Positions 32,582 through 44,545 of a stretch of DNA of 64,000 nucleotides are shown here, one piece after another. Below the pieces are notes generated by a model. That model was given only the letters and a program-made list of their open reading frames with translations, was not told the DNA's origin and did no database searches. Location: assembly GCA_024220525.1 (NCBI GenBank), contig JAMYWO010000007.1, positions 63,369-127,368 of the forward strand, written 5' to 3'. The position numbers and the translations under genes were made by a program. This DNA comes from Cochliopodium minus (lineage: Eukaryota > Discosea > Himatismenida > Cochliopodiidae). Position 1 is the first letter of the stretch. Each line of letters begins with the position of its first letter.

Positions 32582-35500
32582 ATGAGACTTTCTGATAACC
32601 ATATATTCAATAAATTGAACAAATATATCAATACTGATTTCGATCAAATGGTTAATGTCACCAGAAGACATAGTATTTCTCCAACACTGATAATAGATAA
32701 TGAAAATGAAAGTAAAATTATTCAAGGATCTACAAATATAATTAATTTATAATTCCACTTAATTATTTTTTTTAACTGAATATATTTTTTTTTTTAATTT
32801 ACATTGTTCACAACAGAAAATAGAGAAAAAAGAAATCAAAAGATACAAGAGTTATACAATTCTGAAATCACTTATTCAATTACATTATCAAATGAAATAA
32901 ATAGTTTTCTGATCGAGACTGATGAATTTGTGGATGATGATAAGATAAAGGATATAATCGTCTCCTTCAAGAGGATAAAGAAAGCACATACAATGATAAG
33001 AAAGGATCTGACTGAACAGAAAGAACAGAAGAAGGTTTGGGAGAAAATAGATTTTCAGAGGGCATATCTTGATTTGTATCCAAAGTCAAAGGATTCTTAT
33101 ATTCATTTTTGCAATAATTGGGAATATTTTTGTAAGGAATTAATTAATAAAAAATTAATATTAAAATACAAATTATATCCATTACATCCAATATCAATTC
33201 AATCAATTTATTCTTTTTATTAGGTGATTATTTTGAAGAAAAAATAAAGAACAAACTGATCAAGAAATTCGAATCTCAATACAAGTCCAAAATATTTGAG
33301 TTTAGAAACAATTCCATGATGATAATAACTAGGTTCTAATAATATTTTTTCTTTAAAATTTCTTTTATAAATTTTTGATTATTTTTTTTTTCAACAGAAC
33401 AATGAAAATTCCTTTTATTTTCGATGAATTATTGAAATTGATGAATGATCTAGACAAGGACTATGAAATGATCAACAATCTTTTAGTAACTACCAAGAAG
33501 ATAGCAGAAGAAGTTAACAGAAAAAAGGCCAATTTCAGAAAACTCAAAGAAATAGAAAATCAAATCGAGAAGAATGGAAACAGTTTTTTTGATTCTTTTC
33601 CAAGATTAGATTTTAAAACAACCTTACCCGCAAGAAGTCATGTCTTTAAAAATTCAAAGTAAAAAAATATATTTCAAAACTTTTTTCTTCTTTCTTTTTT
33701 AAATTATTTTTCTTGATAATTTTATTTTAAATTCTTTTAAATTATTTTATTTAATCATCTTTATTTTTTAAAAATTATTTTTTATTTTAAAGAATTTCAG
33801 GTACTGAGACATGTATCATTTGCAACAAACCAATTACAAATGAATCAGTAAAGTGTACTCTTTGTGGTTTTTGGGCTCATAAGACATGTTCTTTTGACTC
33901 GAGTAAAAAAAAATTAAAAAATAAATAAAAAATATGAACAATAAATGAAGTATAATTTAAAACATTAAAATAATTTTTTTTTAAAATAGAATTTAACTGC
34001 TTTCCCAAAAACTCTGAATACGTTTACATTTCATCGAATAGAATGAGGGAGATAGTGACAAGAATGAATGGTATCATCTGCATCACTCCCAAAAAAACAG
34101 AACTGAAAGTAGATTTGATTATTTTCTCTGATTCTTTGCTTCTTGTCTCAAGCGAGATCAATAATACCAACAAAAAGATGAAACCTATTGAGTTTTTCAA
34201 GTTTTATTCCAAAATGACTAAACAATTTTGTTTATTTTCTCCAAGTAATAATTTTTTTTTATTTTTTTTATTTTGGATGAAATTATATTGATTTATTGAA
34301 ATTTTATTTTTTCTTATTTTTTCATTTTTAAATTAATTTCTTTTTACTATTTTATTGTAAACATGAATTATATTAATTTTGTATTTCTTTTAAATTTTTA
34401 TTCAATTTTATTAAAAAAATTTTTCATTTAATGATCACAATTTCAATAGGCGAGTCTTCAAACAAAAAAATGTGTTACATCACAATAACAAGTGCAAGAT
34501 TTCACTCAATTAAATACTACCTTCTTTTTGATAATGAAAGACAAAGAGATGAAACACTGAATGTCATGGAATCCGCAAAAAAGAAATTCAGTGAATCCAC
34601 TTATTTGAAGCTTGAGGATGTTCCGAATCTTTTTTCTCTTAGTGATTCTCAAAATCTTACAATGGTCATTACTCTCATACATATATTGCATGATCCAGGT
34701 GCAAATAATTATGTTTTGGTAAATTTTTTTTTTCTTTTTTTCTTTTTATTCAATTAAATTTTTTTATTCAGTTAACTTCCATTTAATATTTTTTCAATTT
34801 TATTTTTTTTATCAAATCAAATTTTTTAAATTTATTTTTAATTTTATTTTTTAAATCTGTTTTATTTTTTAATTTATTTTTTTTGTCAAATTAATATTTT
34901 TTCTTTGAAAATTATTTTAATTTTTTTTTAAATATGTTTTTTTGATTAAAAGTTATTTTTTTTAATTTTCTAAAATTCATTTTTTTAAATAAGCTTATAA
35001 ACTTTGATATGATATGTGACTCCAAAAAACTAGTCTCATGCAGCAAAAAAAGTAAATACTTTGTTTTCCTAAGAAACTATTTAGAACAACTCTATAACAA
35101 AATAAAGTTCCCTCCCTTCCCCTCCATGTTTTTCAAAAAGAAAATAGACTTTCATAAGTTAAACGAAATAAAGTATAAACTAGAAATCTATTTGAATCAT
35201 ATTTGCAAATTACCTGGAATTTTAAAAAATCCTATTTTTAAAGTAAAATAATTTTTTTAAAAAAATTTTATATTTTTTATTTTAAAATTTATTTAAATTT
35301 TAATATTTTTCATTAACAAGAATATCACTTCTCATGAATCTAAAGAAAAATTTAATGTGGTGAGACCTCAATTAGCTAATTCCTCTGATGACATTGAATT
35401 ACAAAAACCTCCTCACAATGTGTCTGATCTAGAACCTCATAGGAAACACGGATCTTGCTCAACCATTTCCAATTCTGATGAGAACTTTCTTTCAGAACTG

Positions 35501-35873
35501 CCTGTCAAAAGGTAAAAATAATTATTTTTGTTTTTAAAATTTTTATTTAATATTATTTTAATATTTTTTTATTTAAAAAAGGCCTTCTAAATCAAAAATA
35601 TCTGATAAATTCATCTTACCAAACATGGAAAATATTCAAGTCTTATATTTGGACGAAGTAGAAGAATATCACATGCCCCAAAAAGTGTTTGTGTTTGAAG
35701 GAGAAATATCAGATGACATCCCAATTCAGAGCAATTTACTTGAATGTCCTCTTTATCTCAAGAAGGGTGACAAAGTGGGGGTTGTTTTTGAAGATGAAGA
35801 GTATTATTTTGTTCAAAAACTTGATTCGAAGGAAGAAGGATACATTCCAAAGGAATATTTGGAAAATAAATAA
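32582..35873 (+). CDS. RhoGEF (DH-zinc finger-PH-PX-SH3), tandem copy 1
   Basis: Predicted Rho-family guanine nucleotide exchange factor at a membrane. Exons: 32582-32711, 32817-33131, 33224-33332, 33398-33658, 33793-33902, 33990-34244, 34450-34718, 34994-35242, 35321-35511, 35582-35873. Domain order: DH in exons 2-4 (ELYNSEITYS..., KIPFIFDELLKLMNDLDKDY); Cys/His finger CIICNKPITNESVKC..C..H..C in exon 5, like a C1/FYVE-type zinc ribbon; PH in exons 6-7 (IICITPKKTELKVDLIIFSD, FHSIKYYLLF); PX in exon 8 (KYFVFLRNYLEQLYNKIKFP, PSMFF, KLPGILKNP), a phosphoinositide binder; low-complexity linker; C-terminal SH3 (FVFEGEISDD...GYIPKEYLE). About 720 residues. Copy 2 follows at 36185. Confidence 0.85.
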
Positions 35874-36184
35874 ACCCAAAGAAAAACTTTTTTGAAATTA
35901 AATAAACTTTTTAAAATAAAAAAAATAAAATGAATATTCTCCTGCCAACAAAAAATATATGTTCAGTTTTTAAAATTTTCTGTATTTGGTAGTCCAATCA
36001 AAAACATTTGATTATGTAAAAATTAAAAACCGCCAAATCACAACAAAATTGTGAAAGAAAATTCATATGAGATTATTTAAGCCTTATTCATACATTGGGT
36101 ATTCAATTAACCTATTTTCCCTGAACCTGCCTGTAATTAAAAAAATAATTAAATCAGTTAAATAAAAAAAAAAAAAACAGGAAA
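35874..36184. other. Spacer between tandem RhoGEF copies
   Basis: 311 bases. AT-rich, no open frame of note; must contain the copy 1 terminator and copy 2 promoter. It does not obviously resemble the sequence upstream of copy 1. Confidence 0.5.
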
Positions 36185-39010
36185 ATGAGTGAATTAGATA
36201 AATTGACCAAAACCCAAAATAACAGAATAGAAAATAGAGAACAAAGAAATCAAAAGATACAAGAGTTATACAATTCTGAAATCACTTATTCAAAAAAATT
36301 ATCAAATGAAATAAATAGTTTTCTGATCGAGACTGATGAATTAATAGATGATGAAAATATAAAGGATATAATCGTCTCCTTCAGGAGGATTAAGAAAACA
36401 CATGCAATGATAAGAAAGGATCTTACTGAACAGAAAGAACAGAAGAAGGTTTGGGAGAAAATAGATTTTCAGAGGGCATATCTTGATTTGTATCCAAAGT
36501 CAAAGGATTCTTATATTCATTTTTGCAATAATTGGGAAAATTTCAGTAAATATTTTATGATTTTTAATACCTTATATTTAAAAATGTTCCTCCGAAAAAG
36601 TTCCGCTTTCAAAATAAATTCTATTGTTTCCATAAAAATACAAAAATTATCATTCCCATTTTGCTTATTTTCCATTTCTTTTTTTAGGTGATTATTTTGA
36701 AGAAAAAATAAAGACCAAATTAATAAGGAAATTCCAATCTCAATACAAGTCCAAAATATTTGAATTTAGAAACAATTGCATGATGATAATAACAAGGTTC
36801 TAAAAATAATTTTTCTATTTTTTTTATATAATTTTTTTAAATGTTTGCAATAGATTGACCAAAATTCCCTTTATTTTCGAAGAATTATTGAAATTGATGA
36901 ATGATCTAGACAAGGACTATGAAATGATCAACAATCTTTTAGTAACTACCAAGAAGATAGCAGAAGAAGTTAACAGAAAAAAGAAAAATTTCAGAAAACT
37001 CAAAGATCTTGAAGATCAAATTGAAGAGAATGGAAACATCTTTTTTGATTCTTTTCCAAGATTAGAATTTAAAACAACTTTACCCGCAAGAAGTCATGTC
37101 TATAAAAATTCAAAGTAAAAAAAAAATATATTTCAAAACTTTTTATATTTTTCTTAATGATTTTTTAAGGATTCATTTATTTTCCTTTTTAAAAATTATT
37201 TTATTATTCTTTTATTTAATCATCTCTATTTATACTATTCATTTACAAAGAGTTTCAGATACTGAAACATGTATCATTTGCAAAAAACCAATAACCAATG
37301 AAGCAGTGAAGTGTACTCTTTGTGGTTTTTGGGCTCATAAGATATGTTCACTTGACTCGAGTAAAATAAAAATAATAAAAAATAAAAAATGAATTTAATT
37401 TTAAAAAAATATTGTAGAATTCGATTGCTTTCCCAAAAACTCTGAACATATTGATATTTCATCGAATAGAACGAGAGAGATAGTGAAAAAAATAAAAGGA
37501 TTGATCTGCATCACTCCCAAAAAAACAGAACTCAAAATAGACTTGATTATTTTTTCTGATTCCTTGCTTCTTGTCTCAAAACAGATCAATGCGGTGGGCA
37601 AAAAAATTGAAATAATCGAATTTTTCAAGTTTTATTCGAAAATGACCAAACAGTTTTGTTTATTTTCTCCCAGTAATAATTTTTCATTAATTTATTTTCA
37701 TTTTTCATTTTTAATAATTTTTATTTTTAAATTAATTTTTTAATATTTTTTATTCTTTTTTTTTTTTAATTTACCCAAACTTTATTTTTACTAACCACAT
37801 TTTTAAAGGTATTTCTTCAAAAGAAAAAATGTGTTACATCACAATAACAAGTGCAAGATTTCACTCGATAAAGTACAACCTTCTTTTTGACAACCAAAGA
37901 AAAAGAGACGACACACTTGACGTACTTGAATCAGCAAAAAAAAAATTCACCGAATCCATTTCTTTGAAGCTTGAAGATGTACCCAATCTTTTCTCCCTTT
38001 ATGATTCTCAAAATCTTACAATTGTCATTACTCTCATACAAATTTTATATGATCCAGGTGCAAATAATTATGTTTTGGTAAATTTTTAATATTTTTTCTT
38101 TGATAATTTTTTCTATTTTTTTAATTTTATTTTTTTTTTTTTACCAAATTAATATTTTTTTTTTTAAATTAGCTTGTAAACTTTGATATGAAGTGTGAAA
38201 ACAAAATATTGGCATCATGTAGCAAAAAAAGTAAATACTTTGTTTCCCTAAGAAACTATTTAGAACAACTCTATAATAAAATAAAGTTCCCTCCCTTCCC
38301 CTCCATGTTTTTCAATAAAAAATTAGACTCACACAAACTTAACGAAACTAAATATAAACTCCAAATCTATTTGAATCATATTTGCAAATTACCTGGAATT
38401 TTAAAAAATCCTATATTTAAAGTAAAATAATTTTATTTTTTTAGTTTTTTAATAATTTTTAAAAGGAAATAATTTCTAATGAACCAAAAGATAAAAACTT
38501 AATCAGACCTCATTCAAATTCTTCGCATGAAATCTACCAACAAAAAAGTCAATTAAGTGTGCCAGACATAGAACCTCGTAGGAAATACGGATCTTTCTCT
38601 ACCACTTCTGGTTCTGATGAGATATTTCTTTCAGATTTAACTGTCAAAAGGTAAAAATAATTATTTTTGTTTTTAAAATTTTTTAATTTTTTTTAATATT
38701 TTTTTTTATTTAAAAAAGGCCTTCTAAATCAAAAATATCTGATAAATTCATCTTACCAAACATGGAGAATATAAATCTCTTTTATTTTGACAACAAAAAA
38801 GAATCTCACATGCCCCAAAAAGTGTTTGTGTTTGAAGGAGAAATATCAGATGACATCCCAATTCAGAGCAATTTACTTGAATGTCCTCTTTATCTCAAGA
38901 AGGGTGACAAAGTGGGGGTTGTTTTTGAAGATGAAGAGTATTATTTTGTTCAAAAACTTGATTCGAAGGAAGAAGGATACATTCCAAAGGAATATTTGGA
39001 AAATAAATAA
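36185..39010 (+). CDS. RhoGEF (DH-zinc finger-PH-PX-SH3), tandem copy 2
   Basis: Head-to-tail duplicate of the preceding gene with the same domain order. Exons: 36185-36545, 36688-36796, 36854-37114, 37251-37360, 37418-37672, 37809-38077, 38173-38421, 38466-38650, 38719-39010. The first intron of copy 1 is absent: this copy starts MSELDKLTKTQNNRIENRE in one exon, so the two 5' ends differ. The DH region and finger (CIICKKPITNEAVKC) are close to copy 1, the PH and linker regions more diverged, while the last 205 bases (SH3, 38806-39010) read identical to 35669-35873. All exon phases agree with copy 1, so both genes look functional. Confidence 0.85.
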
Positions 39011-39037
39011 AGTTTTTTTTAATTTTTAATTTTATTT

Positions 39038-39475
39038 TTATAATAAATTCTCTCCATATGCTTTTCCTCTCCTCATTTCTCTTAGGTACAAAGCATTATC
39101 TTGTTCCATGATTATGTACTTTTTTTTCATGTATTCTTTATATTCTTCAATCGATAGTGTTTTCAAATCTTTTGTTTCAAGTGTAACAGAAATAATTTCT
39201 CCCATCCTGAAAACTTTATAAAAAATAATCCAATACCCAAAAAAAGAGGATATGGAATGATTGAACGAGTGATTTTGAATAAAATCAATTTTGTTTTTAA
39301 CATGATTCCTGAAAAAGTTGTATTTATCATAATCTTTTGAAATTATCTCCAATCTTTCAGTATTAAAATCTCTATTGTAATAATATTTCCACAAAGAATC
39401 TTCTCTGCTGATAAATAACCATTCTTTACAAACACAGGATACAACTAATATTTCTCTCACAGAAAAATATTTCAT
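39038..39475 (-). CDS. F-box-like protein
   Basis: Open frame of about 150 residues whose beginning reads as an F-box: KYFSVREILVVSCVCKEWLF then SREDSLWKYYYNRDF, the pattern that binds Skp1 in SCF ubiquitin ligases. The first in-frame ATG is at 39475; the frame extends a little upstream (IKEIM), so an earlier exon may supply the true start and the canonical L-P of the F-box. The remainder has no recognised substrate-binding repeat. It overlaps nothing and converges on RhoGEF copy 2, with only 27 bases between the stops. Confidence 0.6.
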   Translation of the reverse strand: MKYFSVREILVVSCVCKEWLFISREDSLWKYYYNRDFNTERLEIISKDYDKYNFFRNHVKNKIDFIQNHSFNHSISSFFGYWIIFYKVFRMGEIISVTLETKDLKTLSIEEYKEYMKKKYIIMEQDNALYLREMRRGKAYGENLL

Positions 39476-39562
39476 TATCTCTTTTATCAAAGTGTATCTC
39501 AGTCCTTTTTGTTTGGTAATTCTTTTAATATAAGAAATTTAGTTTTTAATAAATAAAATTAT

Positions 39563-40209
39563 GTTACATTTGGTTGTTTGGGTCTTCATTTTCTTTGTTG
39601 TACTTCTCTCTTTTTACAATAATTTCCTCTTTAGGTTCTTCTTTTGTTTTTGGATTTTTTAAATTTTGTTTGAACCATAAATACTCTTTTGAATCTCCTA
39701 TTTTTTTTAATTAATTAGACATGTCCAAATATACAACTTTGTATTGCGGATAATATTTTTACTAACAAAATTTAAACTGTTGTAATATTTTTGGACATAC
39801 CTATTAATTAATAAATAAAAAAAATAAAAATTTTTTTTTTTTCAAAACCTATCACCATCATTGATTTCGATAATTCCAATCTTTTGTTCGATCTTTCTCC
39901 TTCAGTGATTATGAAGAAAAACATTTTGAAATTCTATTTAAGAATTGAAAGAAATTAATTCGTAAAGAAAATATAAATTTTATATAAACAATATCCTCTT
40001 ACATCTATTTTGTATCTTTTCGTATTCTGTTCATCCAAATCATCCAAAATCTTAGATGCCATCTTTTCATCAAATACAATCTTTCTCTCATTCATCAATG
40101 CAGTATAAATAGAGATACATTGATCCTTTGAGATAGAATTGTTGAAATCCTTTAATTTCTTGAAAGATGATTCTAATTTCCTTGAATTGACCAAAGATTT
40201 ATTTCCCAT
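39563..40209 (-). CDS. Small hypothetical protein, three exons
   Basis: Exons at about 39990-40209, 39846-39934 and 39563-39697 join in phase to give about 145 residues starting MGNKSLVNSRKLESSFKKLK. The first exon ends at ATAGAT|GTAAGA. The C-terminus is highly charged (KEEPKEEIIVKREKYNKENE). I do not recognise it; it looks soluble and partly helical. Its second intron contains the MITE-like element at 39708-39813, which splicing would remove. Confidence 0.55.
39708..39813. mobile_element. MITE-like element with about 30-bp inverted ends
   Basis: The left end reads TTAATTAATTAGACATGTCC and continues AAATATACAAC; the reverse complement of the right end reads TTAATTAATAGGTATGTCC and continues AAAAATATTACAAC. 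Ignoring small gaps the two ends agree at most positions over about 30 bases. The element is about 106 bases, AT-rich and without coding capacity, and lies in an intron. This fits a miniature inverted-repeat element of a TA-inserting (Tc1/mariner-like) kind; the family is inferred. A related half-end (ACATGTCCAATTAATTGAG) appears at about 40511. Confidence 0.55.
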
Positions 40210-40273
40210 TCTCTTTTATTCAATTTTTTTTTTAATATGTTTTTCTCTGAAAAAATTTTTAATAAAATTAGTT

Positions 40274-40755
40274 TCAAAAAATTCTTCTTTCAGTTCCTTT
40301 CCATTTTGAGATATTTTTTGCTATTTCCAACTGAAGGTCCTTTCTGTAATCAAAGAAGAAAAAAATATTCAATATCATAAAAAAGGGAGTGGTAACCCCT
40401 GCTTCAAACAACCTGAAAGCTGGCAATTTCTAACAAAATTTTTTTTTAAAAAATGTATTTCAAAAACATTTAAAAAAAAATTAAACAAGTAATTTACTTT
40501 ATCAAATTTGACATGTCCAATTAATTGAGATCTAATTTCAAAAGATTAAGGTTGTTTATGAAATTAAAAATTTTTTTGGAAATTTGATTTATTCGAGCAA
40601 AAATTTCTCGTAAAAAATTTTGTTTACATTAGAGCTGAAAAGAATACCACAAAAGAAATTGAAAAAATATTTGGGATGTTTGATAAGCAAGTTGAAGTTA
40701 AAAAAGTGGCGATTAAGAAAAACGTCATTGCAACAGCAACCAATTTATCTTCCAT
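40274..40755 (-). CDS. Small two-helix membrane protein
   Basis: Two exons, 40628-40755 and 40274-40412, join in phase to about 88 residues. The first gives MEDKLVAVAMTFFLIATFLT and a second hydrophobic stretch; the other begins LFEAGVTTPFFMILNIFFFF followed by a charged tail (DYRKDLQLEIAKNISKWKG). Two to three membrane helices are predicted and there is no cleavable signal. Family not recognised. The splice into exon 2 uses the second AG (CTTTCAG); the earlier AG would hit a stop. Confidence 0.55.
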
Positions 40756-41184
40756 TTATATAAATTAATTTAATTTAAAATTCAATTCATATGCATTTAC
40801 CCAATCCCGAGTAGATTAATGAATAGATTACTATCACTCCTATTGATAATATCCTAGAGATATTATTTAACATGTTGAATAATGAAGTGAATATAAATGG
40901 CAGACTCAATGTATGAAGCAATATATTGTATTTCTGGTTTTGGAAAAAAGGGTAAAATGATTGTGAATTGAATAATTTAATTTTATACTCTTTAATTCCC
41001 TAATATTAGATGGATAGTTGTAATAATTTGTTTTTTTACATGGTTGTGATAATAATTTATGAAACCTATAATTAACATTTATAAATTAGGTTTCAAAAAT
41101 TTAGATTAAAAAGGAAATATATACTCATTTCATCAACGAAGGAACCAATCATCTTTTTAATAATTAATAATTTTTTTTTAAAAA
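40756..41184. other. Intergenic region
   Basis: About 430 AT-rich bases between two leftward genes; no supported feature. Confidence 0.4.
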
Positions 41185-41185
41185 A

Positions 41186-42171
41186 TCAAATATCCTCTTT
41201 AAATTTTCCATTATCTTGAAAATAAAACAAATCCTCACAATATTTCTCTAGAGAATTGTCATTAGTGATAGTAAACAATCTGTGATCATCCTCTATCAAA
41301 TAAAGTTTAGAATTTGTCTTTCGAGTATTAAACAAATCAATACTGTCTTTAACATCTACACAATCATCATTTTTTCCGTGAACAAAAATGATGGGAATTT
41401 CTTCTGGTAATTTGAACTTCATTTTTATCTTTTTGTAGTACAATTTGTAAGCTTGTGCAAGAAAAAGTATTGGAACCTTTATTATGTTTTGATGTGCCAA
41501 TACACTTTGAAAATGATTTAATAATTACTGTTTACCGAAAAATTTAATTTTTTTGAAATAAATTAAAGAAAAAAAAACTCTAAAATAAACCTTTTTAATT
41601 AACATTCAGTTTTTATTTTTTTTACCATGCAATAGCTCCTCCAAGAGAAGATCCAACTTTAATTTAAAAATGAAAAATTGGGTTAATTAAATATTATTCC
41701 CAATCTTCTTACTAATTAAATCAGGTTTGAATGATTCGATTGCTTCTTTCTGCTCTCTCACTAATACAATTCAATAATGGTAGTTGTATTAAAATTTATT
41801 CCTATTTAATTCTATTCTTGATTATACTTACAACATCTTTCAAAATCCTTAGTATTTTTCATAATAGGACAAAGCATATCATATCTTTCTGAAAGGTAAA
41901 TTCCTTTCTCTTTCAATTTGATGAGGAGAAAAATTGAAAAAAATTTAATTAAATATTATTACCACTGAGTGGACCTCGGGAGATTGATCCATGAATATAA
42001 AGTACCTTTTTTTTCTTATAATTGACATAGTTGCTTGAGTTTTGTTGATTTGGTGCATTTTTCTTCTACATTTTTATTAATAAGTTTTTTTTTTTGTTTT
42101 ATTAAGATGATTCGACAAGTGATAGATTATAATTTTACTATGGGCGATTCATTATTTTGATTTATATCCAT
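41186..42171 (-). CDS. Alpha/beta hydrolase
   Basis: Serine hydrolase of about 220 residues in many small exons: 42139-42171, about 41963-42062, 41833-41888, about 41720-41765, about 41628-41660 and 41186-41505. Reading in order: MDINQNNESPI, an Asn-rich linker, VLYIHGSISRGPLSG (first strand and oxyanion HG), KPDLIIGSSLGGAIAW (nucleophile elbow G-S-S-L-G with the catalytic Ser), IIFVHGKNDDCVDVKDS (acid Asp) and EDDHRL (catalytic His). The layout and short length fit the YqiA/UPF0227 esterase group. The elbow is encoded on its own exon of about 33 bases. Substrate unknown; likely cytosolic. Confidence 0.75.
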
Positions 42172-42512
42172 GATCCTCTTTTTATAGAAAAAAAATTTAA
42201 ATTTATTCCATATTTAAAGGTATGAAAAATGTATATTCATTTATTTTAAAATTTGGTATTTCAATGTTATTTATCAATTCTTCTTCCGAATATTCACCTT
42301 TCTAAAATTTCCAACAATTTTTTTTTTTTTTTCCAATAAAAAAGAAGTTTAGTTCTCCAATTTGAACTTTGCAAAATGGTTATTTAAAAGTTCTAATTAC
42401 AAATATTATTTTGACATATAAAAATTAGAAATATATCTACATTCAAGTGACCAAACACTCTCCTCCAAAAGGTAGTTGTTTAATAAAAGAAATTTTTTTG
42501 ATAAATAATAAT
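42172..42512. other. Intergenic region
   Basis: AT-rich spacer of about 340 bases between two leftward genes, with no recognisable feature. Confidence 0.4.
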
Positions 42513-44482
42513 CTATAACTGTGAAGAGAGACCAGTAATGAAAAAAAGCTCACGAGTGAAATCAGTGATGACCCAACCAGATAAGAAATTGGAAATGATC
42601 AAAGACATAACAAAAGCATCATAATCACGAGCCTCCTTCTCATGCTTCCTCTTCTTTTGAAACTCCTGCATCTTCTCCTCAAGTTGGGACCAGTTAGAGT
42701 TGGGATAATCTAAGTTGTTGGCTGCTTTTAAATGAGGAATGGTTAAAACACTTAAAATACGGTTTGATAAATGAAGGAAGGAAGAAATGAAAGGAAGTTT
42801 GAATGTAAACGAAAAAAAAAAGTTGAAAAAAATTTGGTTGAGTGTTTTGACTACACCCAAGGCGATGAATCCGAGAAGCAATTTGGTTATTGTGATGGTG
42901 CTTTGTGGGCCGAAGTATTGGTCGAGGTGGACAAGTAAAGAGGGGTTGAATTTCCATGACTCAGGCAAAGTGATGACAGATGACCAATAACTTGGATAAT
43001 TATATCTAAACCAAACTCCAATAGCTAAAAAAAGAAATTTAAAATAATTTTTAAAAAATGGAAAAACTTTTTAAAATGAAAATAAAAATAAAAAAATCAA
43101 TGAAATAAAATTTTTTTTACCACTTCCAGTTGCCACACTTATCATTTGTACTGCATGCTTGAATGTCAAAGTGGGTATTGTTGATGAAGGGTGTGTTGAA
43201 ATAGTAACTAAATTTAAAATAAAAAAAAGTTTAAAAAATAAGTATTAAAACAAAATTTTAATAGGAAAAAGAATTTTACTAAAAAGAATTAATGCCAACA
43301 CGAAAGGTACTTTTTTTTATTAAAAAAATTAATTTTCAAATTTTGAATAAAGAATTATTTTTGTTTTTACCAAAAGGAGAAGCTTTCAACCAAACAACAA
43401 ATTCGTCTTGGAATTGCAACCAACCATACAAAAAAGTTATCCCCACTATAACAAGAAAAAAAAATAACAAAAAAATTTAATCTCCAAATGAAATGATCAA
43501 ATATACATATAGCCCCTCCCATCAAATCTGTTGGAGAATGAACACCTAAAAAAAAAAAATTTAAATTTAAAAACAATTAAAAAATAAATTTTTTTTGTTA
43601 TTCTTAATTTTAATACCAAGATACAATCTGCTGAATGTTATGGAGAAAGTCCAAAAAAGTCCCAAAAATATGCAAAAAGCGAACCAATAAACATTATCAA
43701 AGTATCCTCGGCCATAGCAATAATGTAATAAATAAAATGGAACTGTGATGGAGTTTGCACAATGAGCAGAAGGAAATCCAAAGTCTAAAGAAAAAAGTTG
43801 AAAATGCAAATAATCAAAGAAATAATTAAAATATAATTTAATAAAAAAATGAAATTTTTATTTTTTTTTTAACCTTCCATTTTGTGTTGCTTAATTAATA
43901 CTGGTGGTGATGGTGGGCGTGGAAGTGCTAATACCATTTTCAACACATTAAAGAGGTAGGATCCTATTAATGTCAAGAAAGTGAATTTGATTCCCAAGTC
44001 TTCGTCTCCGATCCAAAAGAAACAAGGAAGAATCGTGATGTATGCATATTTTTCTCCTAGGAAAGATGATAATAAACAATAGATATCCTAAAGTTAAAAG
44101 ATCAGCAAGATATTTAAACAATTATTAACTGAATAACATGATCTCATCAAAATTATTTATATTATTGAGATATTTATCATCAATTTTGAAGTCCCAATTG
44201 ATTGAATTGAAAATTGAATGGAACATTATGAGATTGATTTTGATTTTTTATCAAAATATTCATTATTTGAACTCTTTTAAAATTTATTGAGGATATATTT
44301 GATGATTATACCAAAAATCTAGAATTATAGGATTGCAATTTCACTATGAATGGAGTCCCAGCTTTGATCTGATGTAACAAAAATGTTCTGATGAAGCCAT
44401 ATTCTTGCTTGTCAGGAATGATCTTTTTAGGACTATTTCTAGAAGGAGAATTCTTCACGTTATTGATACTTTTCTTCTTCAT
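42513..44482 (-). CDS. PAP2-family lipid phosphatase, sphingosine-1-phosphate phosphatase-like
   Basis: Multi-pass ER membrane enzyme that dephosphorylates long-chain-base phosphates (LCB3/SGPP type). Exons include 44312-44482, 43874-44087, 43617-43784, about 43450-43545, then smaller exons near 43370-43445, 43208-43285, 43120-43200 and 42513-43025. The three PAP2 signature motifs are present: K-x6-RP in NVLKMVLALPRPPSPPV, PSAH in DFGFPSAHCANSI, and SR-x5-H in SRLYLGVHSPTD, the last running across a splice. After these come further membrane helices and a charged C-terminus with a last helix. The PRPPSPPV and GVHSPTD forms favour the sphingoid-base phosphatase branch over PA phosphatases. Confidence 0.88.
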
Positions 44483-44545
44483 AATCTTTTTTTTTTTTCA
44501 AATCAATTTTTTTTATTTTTTACAGTGAAAATAAATAATAATTTT

